Assembly (NCBI RefSeq): GCF_030272615.1
Contig: NC_081407.1
Span: 317,530,456 to 317,594,455, forward strand
DNA: 64,000 nt
Direction: 5' to 3'
DNA from: Cryptomeria japonica
Lineage: Eukaryota; Streptophyta; Pinopsida; Cupressales; Cupressaceae
Position 1 is the stretch's first letter, and each line of letters opens with the position of its first letter. Of this stretch, positions 46,971 to 57,474 are shown in pieces. Below the pieces are notes generated by a model. The model was not told the origin of the DNA and did not search any database. It was given only the letters and a program-made list of their open reading frames with translations. The position numbers were made by a program, and so were the translations under genes.

Positions 46971-48292
46971 TGATGCTCTGCAAAAAGGGATTATGTTAGA
47001 CTAAAACCTGTGGTCGTATAACACATAAGAACACAAGAAACAAAGAGGAATGTTAGTGTTAATCAACCAAAAACTAGTCTAAGCAGGCATACCAAGAGAG
47101 ATACTAAAAACATAATGAAGTATTTAACTATGAAAGCAAACACAACAAGGCATCTCCAAATGCCTTCCACCATGCTCTTAGCTCTTCCTCCCTTGTTCCT
47201 CTCCTCTCCAAGTTCCAAAATAGTTTATCTCTCAGCAGCTTTTTGCACTATGGATGCCTTATGGAGATTCAAGATGAAAGATGATTAACTAAAATGCTAT
47301 GCAAGTGCAATCAAACTAATTAGATGCTATGAAATGAGAATGATTTATTTTAGACCAAAATAACAATGTGTGTAGTGATTTATGCTAAATGCTCTTCTCT
47401 AAAATTCAATATAATGTAAATGCATGCAAGTTTTCAGGATTATGGCTAAGAATGCTAAATGCTTGAGGGTTTGAAAATGAGGAATGTGAGCTCTATTTAT
47501 AGGTAAAATGGAGCAATAAATGGTTGAGATTGAGTAATCTCAACAAGGGTCAGGATTGAATGGTATTCAATCCATGTGAGGACTTTCAACCCAATCCCAT
47601 GTCAACATGAGATGGGTTGAGAGGAGAGGGAATAAGCATTAAATGCTTGACATGACCTGAGAGTTAACTTGGGAGTTAAGGTTAAGGTTGGGTTGAGTGA
47701 ATAAAATCATTATCCAAAGAATAATGCTTTTATCCAATGGATAAACTCGTGTGCAAGAGTTAGTGAGGATAATTAGTGATTTGGAAGACTTTTCAAAGAC
47801 TTTGGAGTCTTTGAGAAGTGACCTCAAGTTGCTTAGGAATGTGACAATATTTAAGGGATGGATTGGGCTAATTAGGAAGGGGTTAGAAGAATCTAGAAGG
47901 GGGTTAGGATTGCAAGTGGGTTTGGTGGGTGAGAGAAAATAGGATTTTTATTAAAATAAAATTCATTTATTTCAATAAATAGGGGCAAGTTCCATTTTTA
48001 GGAGAATGCGAGTTGGGGGGGGGATTTAATGATTTAAATAAATATTTTATTTTATTTATTTAAAAGAGGAAAGGGGATTCAATTAAATAAATAGAATTTG
48101 TTCACTTAATTGATTGTGAATTTGGTTTAATGAATTAATTAAATAAATTGAATAATTTATTTAATTAATAGGAGAATATTTTGAAGATGAAATAATTAAA
48201 TGTTAATTTAATTAACTAATGGCTAGTGGATTTTTAATCAAATAAATAGAAAATATTCATTTAATTAAAATGGACAGATTTATGTGACTACA
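46971..48292 (-). repeat. 5' LTR of the Tat-type element (1322 bp)
   Basis: Aligns with 33062-34551 end to end. It lacks a block of about 150-170 bases after GTTAGTGAGGATAA. The minus-strand TATA box is at 47493-47501. Confidence 0.92.
47493..47501 (-). promoter_or_regulatory. TATA box in the 5' LTR
   Basis: TATAAATAG on the minus strand; the likely U3/R promoter of the element, conserved in both LTRs. Confidence 0.6.
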
Positions 48293-48297
48293 ATATT
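48293..48297. repeat. Target-site duplication ATATT, right of the Tat-type element
   Basis: Matches 33057-33061. Confidence 0.85.
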
Positions 48298-48357
48298 AAA
48301 TAGAAATGATAAATATAAACTAAAAAATATGAAATGTTAATTTTTACTTTTTAAATC

Positions 48358-48490
48358 ATAAACCCAACCCTAACCTAAAGCTAATCTAACCCAATATTAA
48401 CTTTAACCCTCTCCTAACCCAAACCATAACAGTAATTGAATCATGACCCCAACCCTTACCCTAATAGAATTACAACCCTAAACTAACATT
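48358..48490 (-). repeat. Short telomere-like CCCTAA-type block
   Basis: AACCCAACCCTAACCTAA, TAACCCTCTCCTAACCC and CCCTTACCCTAAT variants over about 130 bases, in the orientation opposite to the large TTAGGG-like array at 10.6-13.4 kb. It lies about 60 bases outside the Tat-type element. Confidence 0.65.
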
Positions 48491-49308
48491 TTTTAATACT
48501 AATAATAACACTAGCAAATATTAAAATTTGGAAAAACATCTTACATCAAGAATTTTAATTTCCCATTGTCCTTAGCCTCTATCCATCCTTATCTTATAGA
48601 TCTTTATATTTTCCTATTCTTTATTATTCATGATGATTTCATCCTTGATATTCTTATGTCATTTTATCTAATGGATGGAGGTGTTTCCTCTATGGATGTA
48701 TAGTTTTAAGATGCTAGTGTCTTTCATCATTCATAGTATTAATCTTTTTATCCTTCTATCTTATGTGTACTCGTTCTCCTTGTTCATTATTTCTATGACT
48801 AGTGATCTAGTTGAGCCTAAGCATGGTGACCTATTAATTTGAACACCTCTAGTTCCTATTACGATATGAAATAATATTATGATTCTTAAACACACAAAGA
48901 GTTCAAATATAAGATGCCACCACCAAAATATTCCCTAATCCTTTGGTATGTGAATTTTGACTTATCCTTCACCAAATGCTTCCTTTATTGCATATATTCA
49001 CTGATATTTCATATTTTTTGCAACTTTTAAGAAGGAAATACTATTTGTGAAACATTTAAGAGCTACTTTCATCTTTTAGTGATTCTCCGTAAGTTGTCAT
49101 AATTTTTATTGTTTTTTCCTTCTCACAAATTTGATTTTAATTGTATATATGTTATGTTTCTCTGAATTGATAGGACAACATGCATGTAGTTCTCGTTAGG
49201 CTGAAGAATATATCAATTGTTTTACTATTTATATGGGCCATAGATAGTTCAAATGTTGAAATGTTTGAATTGTGAGTCATGTATAAGTCATGTTCTCCTT
49301 ATCAAATG
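48491..49308. other. No supported feature
   Basis: AT-rich sequence without recognisable coding or repeat structure. Confidence 0.5.
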
Positions 49309-50290
49309 TTTTTTTATTAAGGTAAGAAGAGTTTTGAAAGGATCTAGAACCTTGTACAGAAACAACAAACCCAAACAAATCTAAAAAGAGACTAAAAATA
49401 GCTTAAAAAATAGGATGAAAATAGTAGAACGACCAACCAAAACATAACAACAATCCTAATTAGAGCTTAATGTTGCATTACAAAACTTTGCGTCCAAAAG
49501 ATTGGCATGAAGGGTGGAGTCTAACTTAGGATGTCCCTTGTCCCTCCTATGAATAGTTGTCCAAGATTAATCCATAACTAAATCTGAATATATAGCACCA
49601 TGGGGTGAGGAAACTTTGAGAAAAGATTTGATACAATTAATTGCATCGTTTGAAGAACAAGGAGATGAAACAACATTGACAAGATGCAAGGTTGAAGGCG
49701 GGACAAAATTTTAAACTATGGTAGTAGCGCTATCAGGATCATGAAGGGGAGTATTTGGACAAGAAGGAGATTCCAAATCCTCAAACCCATTAATAGAACC
49801 AACTGGGTATAGATTAGAATGCTTAGGAAGAGTATTTTTCCACCAAGTTGGAGAAGATCACTTGTGAGAGCAAAAGGAGAAAGCAGATGCCAAGTGTTGA
49901 GTAGCAAAATAACACCTACAATGAAAAGGAGTGTCTTCATAATCAAGAAGTTGGGTCCAAGGACAATCAGAATCCTATAGCACTACCTCTCTAGGCAAGA
50001 CCTTTGATAAATCAACTTTGACCAAAAAAAGAGCATAAGTAGTGTGATTAAATTTTTTTGTAGTGTCAACCTTCAAGAAGCAACCAATAGTAATACTCAT
50101 GGTTTCAAGGGCATATGTAGCCTAAAACTATACAAAAGTATAAAAAGACTTTTCAAAAAATTGTTGAGAGTTAAAAATATTGAAATTAACCAAAATACTA
50201 AGCAGAATCTAAAAAGGAAGCAAGAAAAGTCTTACACGGAGAAATTGTTGAAAATTTCGACTAGATTTGTGCATATGGCATGAAATTTCT
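49309..50290 (-). mobile_element. LINE relic: ORF1 followed directly by a LINE 3' tail, minus strand
   Basis: On the minus strand a broken frame around 50070-49850 reads ALFLVKVDLSK, a stop, DSDCPWTQLLDYEDTPFHC and QHLASAFSFC. This matches the end of the DUF4283-type domain and the zinc knuckle of plant L1 ORF1 (V-VDLS--LP, YE-PF-C, GH). A degenerate C-terminal part follows, then a T-rich region whose end reads CTTACCTTAATAAAAAA at 49309, the same tail as at 30907 and 33014. No ORF2 lies between, so this is either an internally deleted LINE or an ORF1-only element. Confidence 0.6.
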
Positions 50291-51020
50291 TACAACAAAG
50301 CGATTAAGTTGTATAATTTTAAAAATTCAAATGTGGACACACAAATGAATAATAAATATTTATAGGAAAATAATACAATTAAAATGCATACCTAAGAGTA
50401 GATTTTAGCCTAAGAAAAATTGAAATTCTCTAAAATAATCTCGTGTAACTAGTTATTTCAGTTAGAAGATAAAAAGACCAGAAGTAATTGACTCCACTTC
50501 ATAAAAATTTGAATGCAATTAGAGAAAGCAGTCCTAAAACATTGATCTAAAATAAATATTAATATATATAAATTTCTACTGCACAACCATTGAAACAACA
50601 AAATTAGTCATAAGCAACAAAAATTTCTTTTAGATGCAACAAGACATCCAAATGCTTAGCTACTAGGCAGATCTCACAATGTGGGGCAATAGCAGACACA
50701 CAAATGCTTCACCTAACCAAATTAAGCTAAATATTCCAAAGAAACTCAAAAGTTGTACCTCAAAATGCCAAATGTGTTTTAAAAGATCCAGTTGAGCATG
50801 GCATTGCCATTGTTATGGCTCCATAGACAAATTAAAGAAAACCTGCTCCATATCAAATGGAAAACAATTTTGAATCCTTAAGCACTCCCCTACATTTAGG
50901 TCTCTTCTTTATTAAAGGAAAAATGGAGTCCAAATAAGGGTTAGTGCAGGATCAAGGGGGGCCAAAAAGTGGCGATGTGAAAAAAATAGCCTTCTTCACT
51001 CGCCTAAAAATGCGAAAATC
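50291..51020. other. No supported feature
   Basis: AT-rich sequence. I see no coding domain or repeat. The segment 50935-51080 next to the first ATCGGATATCCGAT palindrome is somewhat GC-richer. Confidence 0.45.
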
Positions 51021-51082
51021 CGTGTTGACTTTTTGCTTGGCCTGGGTGTCAGTACACCTTGTCCTGGTAATTACCTATGCAA

Positions 51083-51096
51083 ATCGGATATCCGAT
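51083..51096. repeat. 14-bp palindrome ATCGGATATCCGAT, copy 1
   Basis: A perfect self-complementary 14-mer on the outer edge of the AT-only island. It is followed by the diverged half ATTGGATATCTG. Confidence 0.9.
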
Positions 51097-51119
51097 AATT
51101 GGATATCTGCTTTTTATTT

Positions 51120-51655
51120 GTAATTTTAATTTAAAAAATATATTATATGTTACATATTATATAATATATAATATATTATTATATAATATAATATATAATG
51201 TAATAATATATTATATAATATATATTATATAATACGTATTATATAAAATATTATTATATTATAATATTATAATATAATAATATTTTATATAATACAATAT
51301 TATATTATATATTATAATACAATATTATATTATATATTATAATATGTATAATATAATACAATACGTATTATATAATATATTATTATATTATAATATATTA
51401 TAATATAATAATATATTATATAATACAATATTATATTATATTATATTATATTTTATTATATATAATATTATATTATATTATATTATATATAATATTATAT
51501 TATATTATATTATATATAATATTATATTATATTATATTATATATTATAATATGTATAATATAATACAATACGTATTATATAATATAATAATATATTATAT
51601 AATACGTATTATATAATATATTATTATATTATATATGTTATTTAAAAATAATTTA
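51120..51655. repeat. AT-only island (TATAATATA-type)
   Basis: About 530 bases made almost only of ATTATATAATATA and ATAATATTATATTATATTAT variants, with rare ACGTATTATA and AATACAAT units. It includes a run of 27-bp-type tandem units near 51440-51540. It is strongly self-complementary and bracketed by ATCGGATATCCGAT palindromes. Confidence 0.9.
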
Positions 51656-51664
51656 AGTATAAAA

Positions 51665-51695
51665 ATCGGATATCCGATTTTATCGGATATCCGAT
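51665..51695. repeat. Palindrome ATCGGATATCCGAT, copies 2 and 3 in tandem
   Basis: Two perfect copies (51665-51678 and 51682-51695) separated by TTT, on the inner edge of the AT island and about 325 bases upstream of the ATG at 52018. Confidence 0.9.
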
Positions 51696-52017
51696 TTTTT
51701 GAGACTTTTATATTTCGACAGTGACAACCTGTGAGTCATTTTTAACTCACGAGCCACGCAATTTCATCAAAATATGATATCTGGTGCACCCGATATCTAG
51801 TGTTTTGACAAAAGAATTGCTAAAAAATAAATTTAGATGTAAGAATTTTATCGTTTTGAATCATTTTCATTCATTTTTTGTATTTTTTGTTAATGTTTAT
51901 TTGTTTTTTCATTGAAAATATGGTTTTTTTCATGAAAACTAGGTTTTTTTAAATCAAATACCTAATTGTTTAAATTTGTTAACTAAATTTAATTGTTTAC
52001 ATTCAATTAGGTTAAAA

Positions 52018-53936
52018 ATGGGGGATGACAATGAAAACATTGACCAACCACAACTGCAACAACCAAACCCTCATTTGCCAAACCCCCCCTCAATTCAGGA
52101 TTTGATTGCACAAAATTTGAATGAATTGAGGGGGATTGCAGAAGTATATCATAGGATCCCTCATCTAAACCCAATGTTTGACCCTCTCACGTTGAACATA
52201 AAAAGTATGGAAACCATGACTGAGGAGCACAATGCCGCCCTTTTGTGGTGAGATTCTATGAGGGAAAAATATGAAGATGGCTTGTCGTATAAGGATATCA
52301 AGGATCTTGAGATATCCAAAGCTGAAATGACCTCATTGTTTGTCAATCCCCGTACTAGTCAGCCTGTAGATCCAAAAAAAAAAACTTTCTATTAAATAAT
52401 GCACAAATGATGGGATTCTAAAAAAAATTTGGGATCGTTGGTGGATGGTTTTCGACAAACCACCCAACAACAATCTTAATATCCCCTTCTATTTCATAAA
52501 AAAATTGTATGTTGAGTTTTTTTTACACAAACATGTGAACTACTTTGGCATCCAACCTTTCCAGGGTGTAGGTTTAGGTATGCCCCAAAATAGACCTGGG
52601 GAAGTCAGAGTAGTCCAGGGCCCATATGTCCCCCCCCCCCCTCCTGTTGATCCCCCACCTATAGTGCAGCATCCTGATATCATTTGTGAGGTAGCTTCAT
52701 GGACCATATCGGCTATTCACTCTTTGAGTAGCCTTTTGGTTTCTCAGGTTGCATCAGTAGCTCAGCCTACTCTTGATGGTAGCAGTGCATCCGGTGGCAT
52801 TCACACATCATCCTCGGCTCCACACATATGTGTGCCCCATAGTTGTGTAATGTGTGGGCACGTATGCTTGGCTCCAGTTGGATAGCCCGTTGATCCTCTT
52901 GTGGACAGTGCAGATTATGAGGTGCATGAGATGCATGATGCACCAGATGTTATTACACAAACTAGAGGATACCCTGGGGAGTCCTCACATGCTAGAGGCA
53001 AGGAGGCACCGTCATCATACATTGATGATGTAGTGGTAAGATTTGTATTTTCACAGTTCATGTTATATTTTAATTAAATATTTATAAAATAGATAATATT
53101 AAGTACTAATTTTTATTTACATGGTCTATTTAATAGTTGATGACCGAGGATGAGTTGAGACAGATTCAGGAGGGCACCTTGTCGGCCATTTCATTTGGCC
53201 TTGATAGCTTGATGGTACATATATTATTGCACCTAGTCGTTTGTATTTTATTGTACACACATGCTCGTCATGTATATTGGTATTAGTTAGATTATGTAGT
53301 AACTTGCATGTATATCTTATTTTACTCTTGTAGGGCACAAGCAGCACAAGTGCGGGGCAGTGTGATTTAGGATCTGGTAATGCAGTTGGAGACAAGGGAA
53401 AGGTAATTGAATGCAAATATGATTGAATGAATAGTTTAAATAACTTATAGTGATTATACACATAGATTGATAGTTTCATATACTTGTTGTGTATATATAC
53501 AGAGAATTCTTGGCTTCACATCCTTGATGACTACACCCAGTATACCTGAAGAAGAAGAAGAAGAGATGCCTCGAGTAGATGTGTGTTTATTTTATTTTTT
53601 GATTAGTAGATATAATTTTTTATTATCAGTGACAATTATATGCTAACTTGTATCAATGTCATGTTTCTGAACATATGTAAGTTGTGTATGAAAATATTCA
53701 AAACATACCTCCTCTACCAAAGACATACATCAAGAGTCCTGCAAAGTTGAAGAGAAAACGTGGAGATGAGGTAAACATGAATAGTTCAATTATAGTTCAT
53801 TTTTATGTTAACTTTTCGAATGTGAATTATATAATATAACTAATATTAATCGTGGTTTGTTTTTCTTGTGCAGGATCCTTTAGAGCCGAGCAATGCGGCG
53901 AAGAGCATCGATTTTGATGATCCATCAGCAGCTTAG
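52018..53936 (+). pseudogene. Decayed six-exon gene of unknown function
   Basis: Exon 1 (52018-53035) begins MGDDNENIDQPQLQQPNP. It is broken by a TGA (52249), a TAA and frameshift at an A-run near 52375-52395, and a TAG (52883). It contains GLSYKDIKDLEISKAEM, ILKKIWDRWWMVFDK, a Pro run and a Ser-rich segment. Small exons follow with GT-AG borders: 53137-53214 (26 codons), 53334-53402 (23), 53503-about 53584, 53682-53770 and 53874-53936. The introns are about 70-130 bases long. Exon 5 holds the basic stretch KLKRKRGDE, a likely nuclear signal, and the last exon ends DDPSAA and TAG. Retained introns show it is not a retrocopy. I recognise no domain; a DNA-transposon accessory protein is one option. 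Confidence 0.6.
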
Positions 53937-54199
53937 GATGTTATAGATATTTTTGGGATGCTTACATGTCTAGTTAGCATGTATATTTTGTATATGGACA
54001 TACATTCACGTATTTAGACATACATTTTGTTTCAGTTGGCGTTTATGCCATATTTGTGTATGGACATACATTTGTAATCATTTGACATTTTTATATATAC
54101 AGAAGTTGATATTCAATCATATAAATTGTTGCTCATCGGTGTGGTGTTATCATGGAAATCTTTAATCTTCATTCCAATAATTAACAATGGTTAATAATG

Positions 54200-54430
54200 G
54201 CTATTTAATGAACAAAACAATTCATTTCATTTCATCGTAAGTGTCATTTTTATAATGAACAATATAATTCATTTAATGAACAATACAATAAAATTCATTT
54301 AATGAACAATACAATTTATGAATAATACAATTCATTTAATCAACAATACAATACAATTCATTCAATGAACAATACAATTCATTTAATGAACAATATAATA
54401 CAATTCATTTAATGAACAATACTTGATACA
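54200..54430. repeat. Short-unit repeat of AATTCATTTAATGAACAATAC type
   Basis: TTCATTTAATGAA palindromes joined by CAATACAA recur about every 20-30 bases over 230 bases, just upstream of the 359-bp repeat array. Confidence 0.85.
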
Positions 54431-54433
54431 ATT

Positions 54434-55437
54434 CATTATTACCCTATGCATGGTCCTATTTTTCCCCCCACCTCAGTCGAACACTCAGGGTTTTATTAGG
54501 GCAACAATTTTTCGGTTGGCGAAAAAATCATCAATCTCACTCAATTGAATGTTGTCGCGTGGCCGACTTCTCATTCTTCTCGTCGCGATGACAAACCGCC
54601 AGCTCTGACATATCTAGTTAGGCATTATTACCCTATGCATGCTCCTATTTTTCCCCCCCACTTGATCGAACGCTCGGGGTCATACCCTACCGGCGTCGTC
54701 CCTTGAGTGCCCTAAGTGCTCAAAATTGTCAAACTTTGACGGGCCCTAACTCAAAATCCGTGGCACCTGCGAATGATCCATTTGAACCTACGGGGCCATG
54801 AGAGGGGTCCCTTCAAAATCTTATCTTGGTTTTTCAATTTGCCCTACGGTTTTATTAGGGCAGCAATTTTTCGGTTGGCAAAAAAATCGTCAATCTCACT
54901 CAATCGAATGTTGTCGCGTGGCTGATTTCTCGTTCTGCTCGTCGTGATGACGAACCATTGGCTCTGACATGTCCAATTAGGCATTATTACCCTATGCATG
55001 CTCCTATTTTTCCCACCCACTTAATCGAATGCTTGGGGTCATACCCTACCGGCGTCGTCCCTTGAGCGCCCTAAGTGCTCAAAATTGTCAAACTTTGATG
55101 GGCCCTAACTCAGAATCTGTGGCACCTGTGAATGATCTGTTTTAACCTACGGGGCCATGAGAGGGGTCCCTACAAAATCCTATCTTGTTTTTTCAATTTT
55201 CCCTACGGTTTTATTAGGGTAGCAATTTTTCTGTTGGCAAAAAAATCATCAGTCTCACTCAATGGAATGTTGCCGTGTGGCTGATTTCTCATTCTGCTCG
55301 TTGCGATGATGAACCGTTGGCTCCAACATGTCCAGTTAGGCATTATTACCCTACGCATGCTCTTATTTTGCCCCCCCCACTCGATCGAACGCTCAAGGTC
55401 ATACCCTACCGGCGTCGTCCCTTGATCGCCCTAAGTG
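54434..55437 (+). repeat. Tandem array of a 359-bp unit, about 2.8 copies
   Basis: CATTATTACCCTATGCATG starts occur at 54434, 54623, 54982 and 55341, giving two full 359-bp units; the first unit lacks about 170 bases and the last is partial. Units contain ATACCCTACCGGCGTCGTCC, TCAAACTTTGACGGGCCC, GGGGCCATGAGAGGGGTCC and GGTTTTATTAGGG. They are GC-richer than the surroundings and diverged mainly by C-to-T and G-to-A changes. No conserved reading frame across units. Confidence 0.9.
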
Positions 55438-56461
55438 CTAAAATTATATATAAACAAGCATTACACTGTAGACACATAATGATCATGAATATTTCCATGT
55501 ATTGTATACACATAATTACCATTACACTTGCACGTGACATCCATGAAGAGATGCAAACATGATTTTTTTTTTCATTATCAATACAACTACACCAATGTAC
55601 TCATGTACAGATACATGGACATTATCATCAATATAACTAAACCAATTTGCTCATGGACATTGTATATCATCATAACAATGTTACATCAATTCACATCCAT
55701 ATACAAATACAACATCCCACTTCATCTGCATCAGACATCCTCATGTCCTAAGATAAAAGCTTACGTACAACAATGCCTGCATATAAATGAAGACCAAAAT
55801 AAGTAACCTTTTTATGCAGAATGAATGTGCTACAAGAAACAAATTATAACACTTAATACAAATTAGTTTGGCAAATTATAAATAGATCATTTCAAACATT
55901 TTTAAGATGCACAAGATTGTATAATTATGAAACTTACGAGTTTCTCTGCAAAGTATACAAGCATAACTTTGAAGAAAGATGCATGTTGATTAAAGCCCTT
56001 CTCACTACATTTATCTACATGGTTGAACACGATGGTAGATATGGTCATTTCTAAATAGCAATACATTCACTTGACTTAATGTTTATGCACAAAATTTAAT
56101 CTCATTAATGCACAAAAGAATATGTACCATCACCAAGAGAGGGTCTTGTCAACGGCAAATGATCTAGCATGAACCTGTATATCATCAAAAATCATAATGT
56201 GATGTACTATTGTATATCATCAAAAAAGACCTGCATGAGCATAAAGGTTTTGCGATAATTATATCATCAAAAATTGTCAGATAGTGTTCTCTAATAACAA
56301 AAATTGTAAAGCTCATCAAATGCATGATAATAAGTCATGTTGCAAAAATACGTCCCTTCCGATTATATCGTGTACCCGCTATGTGCATGCAAAAACCGTT
56401 GGCATTGCAATAATAGAATTTCTCTCCAATTATATTGTGTACCCGCTATGTGAATTTCTCT
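55438..56461. other. No supported feature
   Basis: AT-rich sequence with ATCATCA-rich stretches. TATAT[C/T]GTGTACCCGCTATGTG occurs twice (about 56365 and 56433), a short direct repeat. ORFs at 55275-55806 have no recognisable motif. Confidence 0.45.
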
Positions 56462-57142
56462 TCAAAGAGTGTCAAATAGATTTTTTGCAATAATAGAATT
56501 TCTCTCCATCTTCTTGTTCATACAAATCTTCAATTTGTTTAGCAATGGTCTCATCTTTATCATCTTTAGCAATTGAACAAAGAGTTGGCATTGCTTGGTC
56601 AATGTCTTATTGCTAAAATTTTGGTTGAAAAGTTGTGTAGCCCACAACCGAATGGTTCTTGTTGACCTCTTGCCTTCAAGATTCGCAATAATATTCTCAT
56701 CGATTTCAAATAACCATTTTGGGGTTCTTGAAGGTCTTGGATTTGGAATTTGTCTTTCATCCATGAGAGGGTCTTCATTTCTAAAGTAATTAGGTGTTAC
56801 ATATGGTTCACTTGGTTGAGCAATTCCACCTTCTATGTTAAATTTTTCCATATTTTCACCACCTATGTCAAAATTTTCCACATGTTGAGCATTTTCATTA
56901 TCACTTTCAACATTTTCAAAATTTTCAATATTTTCACTTTCAAAATCTACATTTTCATTTTCAATAACTTGTGGCACATTTTCAAATTCAATTTCCTTTT
57001 TAGTTGAAGTAACATTAGCAGTATTTAACATACCTTGTCTTCTCCTCCTATGACATTCTCTATCTCTTTCTCTATACACTTCAATTTGGTCATTTGAAAG
57101 TTTTCTTTTGCGTTTAGACTTCCGACGACTACTGCTCCCCAT
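56462..57142 (-). CDS. Uncharacterised basic/acidic protein, possibly transposon-encoded
   Basis: Open 226-codon ORF starting MGSSSRRKSKRKRKLSNDQI. Residues 6-14 form a strong nuclear-localisation-type cluster, followed by YRERDRECHRRRRQG, a basic region. Residues about 40-110 are Glu/Asn-rich with repeated ENxENFEN-type units. The C-terminal part reads RTPKWLFEIDENIIANLEGK then TIRLWATQLFNQNFSNKTLT. The frame is open further upstream to an ATG at 57214, but the downstream Met precedes the basic cluster and gives a cleaner start. It converges on the six-exon pseudogene, and its ATG lies about 195 bases inside the palindrome at 57336. I do not recognise the family. Codon use is AT-rich like the surroundings. 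A downstream exon cannot be excluded. Confidence 0.5.
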   Translation of the reverse strand: MGSSSRRKSKRKRKLSNDQIEVYRERDRECHRRRRQGMLNTANVTSTKKEIEFENVPQVIENENVDFESENIENFENVESDNENAQHVENFDIGGENMEKFNIEGGIAQPSEPYVTPNYFRNEDPLMDERQIPNPRPSRTPKWLFEIDENIIANLEGKRSTRTIRLWATQLFNQNFSNKTLTKQCQLFVQLLKMIKMRPLLNKLKICMNKKMERNSIIAKNLFDTL

Positions 57143-57335
57143 TTCCCTCCACACATATGCTCCTTCGTGATTGACAATGTAAGTTTTCACTTTAAGAATC
57201 TCCCAAAAGCACAAATTTGTCTCTAGCTATCTAAAAACCTGTGATCCTTGACAGAAAACAGAATATACAGACTGTGGGCCATTGGAATCTACAAAATGGC
57301 CCACAAACCCTTTTTTTCTTTTTTTTTGTACTAAA

Positions 57336-57349
57336 ATCGGATATCCGAT
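57336..57349. repeat. Palindrome ATCGGATATCCGAT, copy 4
   Basis: Perfect 14-mer followed by the diverged copy ATCTGATATCTGAT. It lies between the minus-strand ORF and the satellite island. Confidence 0.9.
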
Positions 57350-57402
57350 AAAATCTGATATCTGATTTTAATATAAAATTTTGTGGTCCCCAAAAATAAG
57401 AG

Positions 57403-57474
57403 ATAGACAGATAGACAAACAAACAGACAGACAAACAGACAGACAGAGACAAGGACAGAGAGGGAGAGAGGGAC
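57403..57474. repeat. (GACA)n-type microsatellite
   Basis: AGACAGATAGACAAACAAAC, ACAGACAGACAGAGAC and GAGAGGGAGAGAGGG runs leading into the satellite array. Confidence 0.9.

Larger units (their letters stand above)
33062..48292 (-). mobile_element. Ty3/gypsy retrotransposon, Tat lineage, complete but inactive (15.2 kb)
   Basis: Two LTRs (33062-34551 and 46971-48292) bounded by the 5-bp duplication ATATT define the insertion. On the minus strand the order is 5' LTR, PBS, long leader, gag, protease, G-patch-like segment, RT, RNase H, a second (archaeal-type) RNase H, integrase, long 3' untranslated region, PPT, 3' LTR. PR-RT-RH-IN order marks Ty3/gypsy; the second RNase H and large size mark the Tat (Ogre/Retand) lineage. 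The coding region has many stops and frameshifts, and catalytic residues of RT and IN are mutated, so it cannot move by itself. The LTRs differ by roughly a dozen substitutions in the first 270 aligned bases by eye, indicating an old insertion. Confidence 0.92.

Noticed and set aside
51120-51655. A replication origin or matrix-attachment region
   Set aside because: Composition alone would fit, but nothing beyond AT-richness and self-complementarity supports it.
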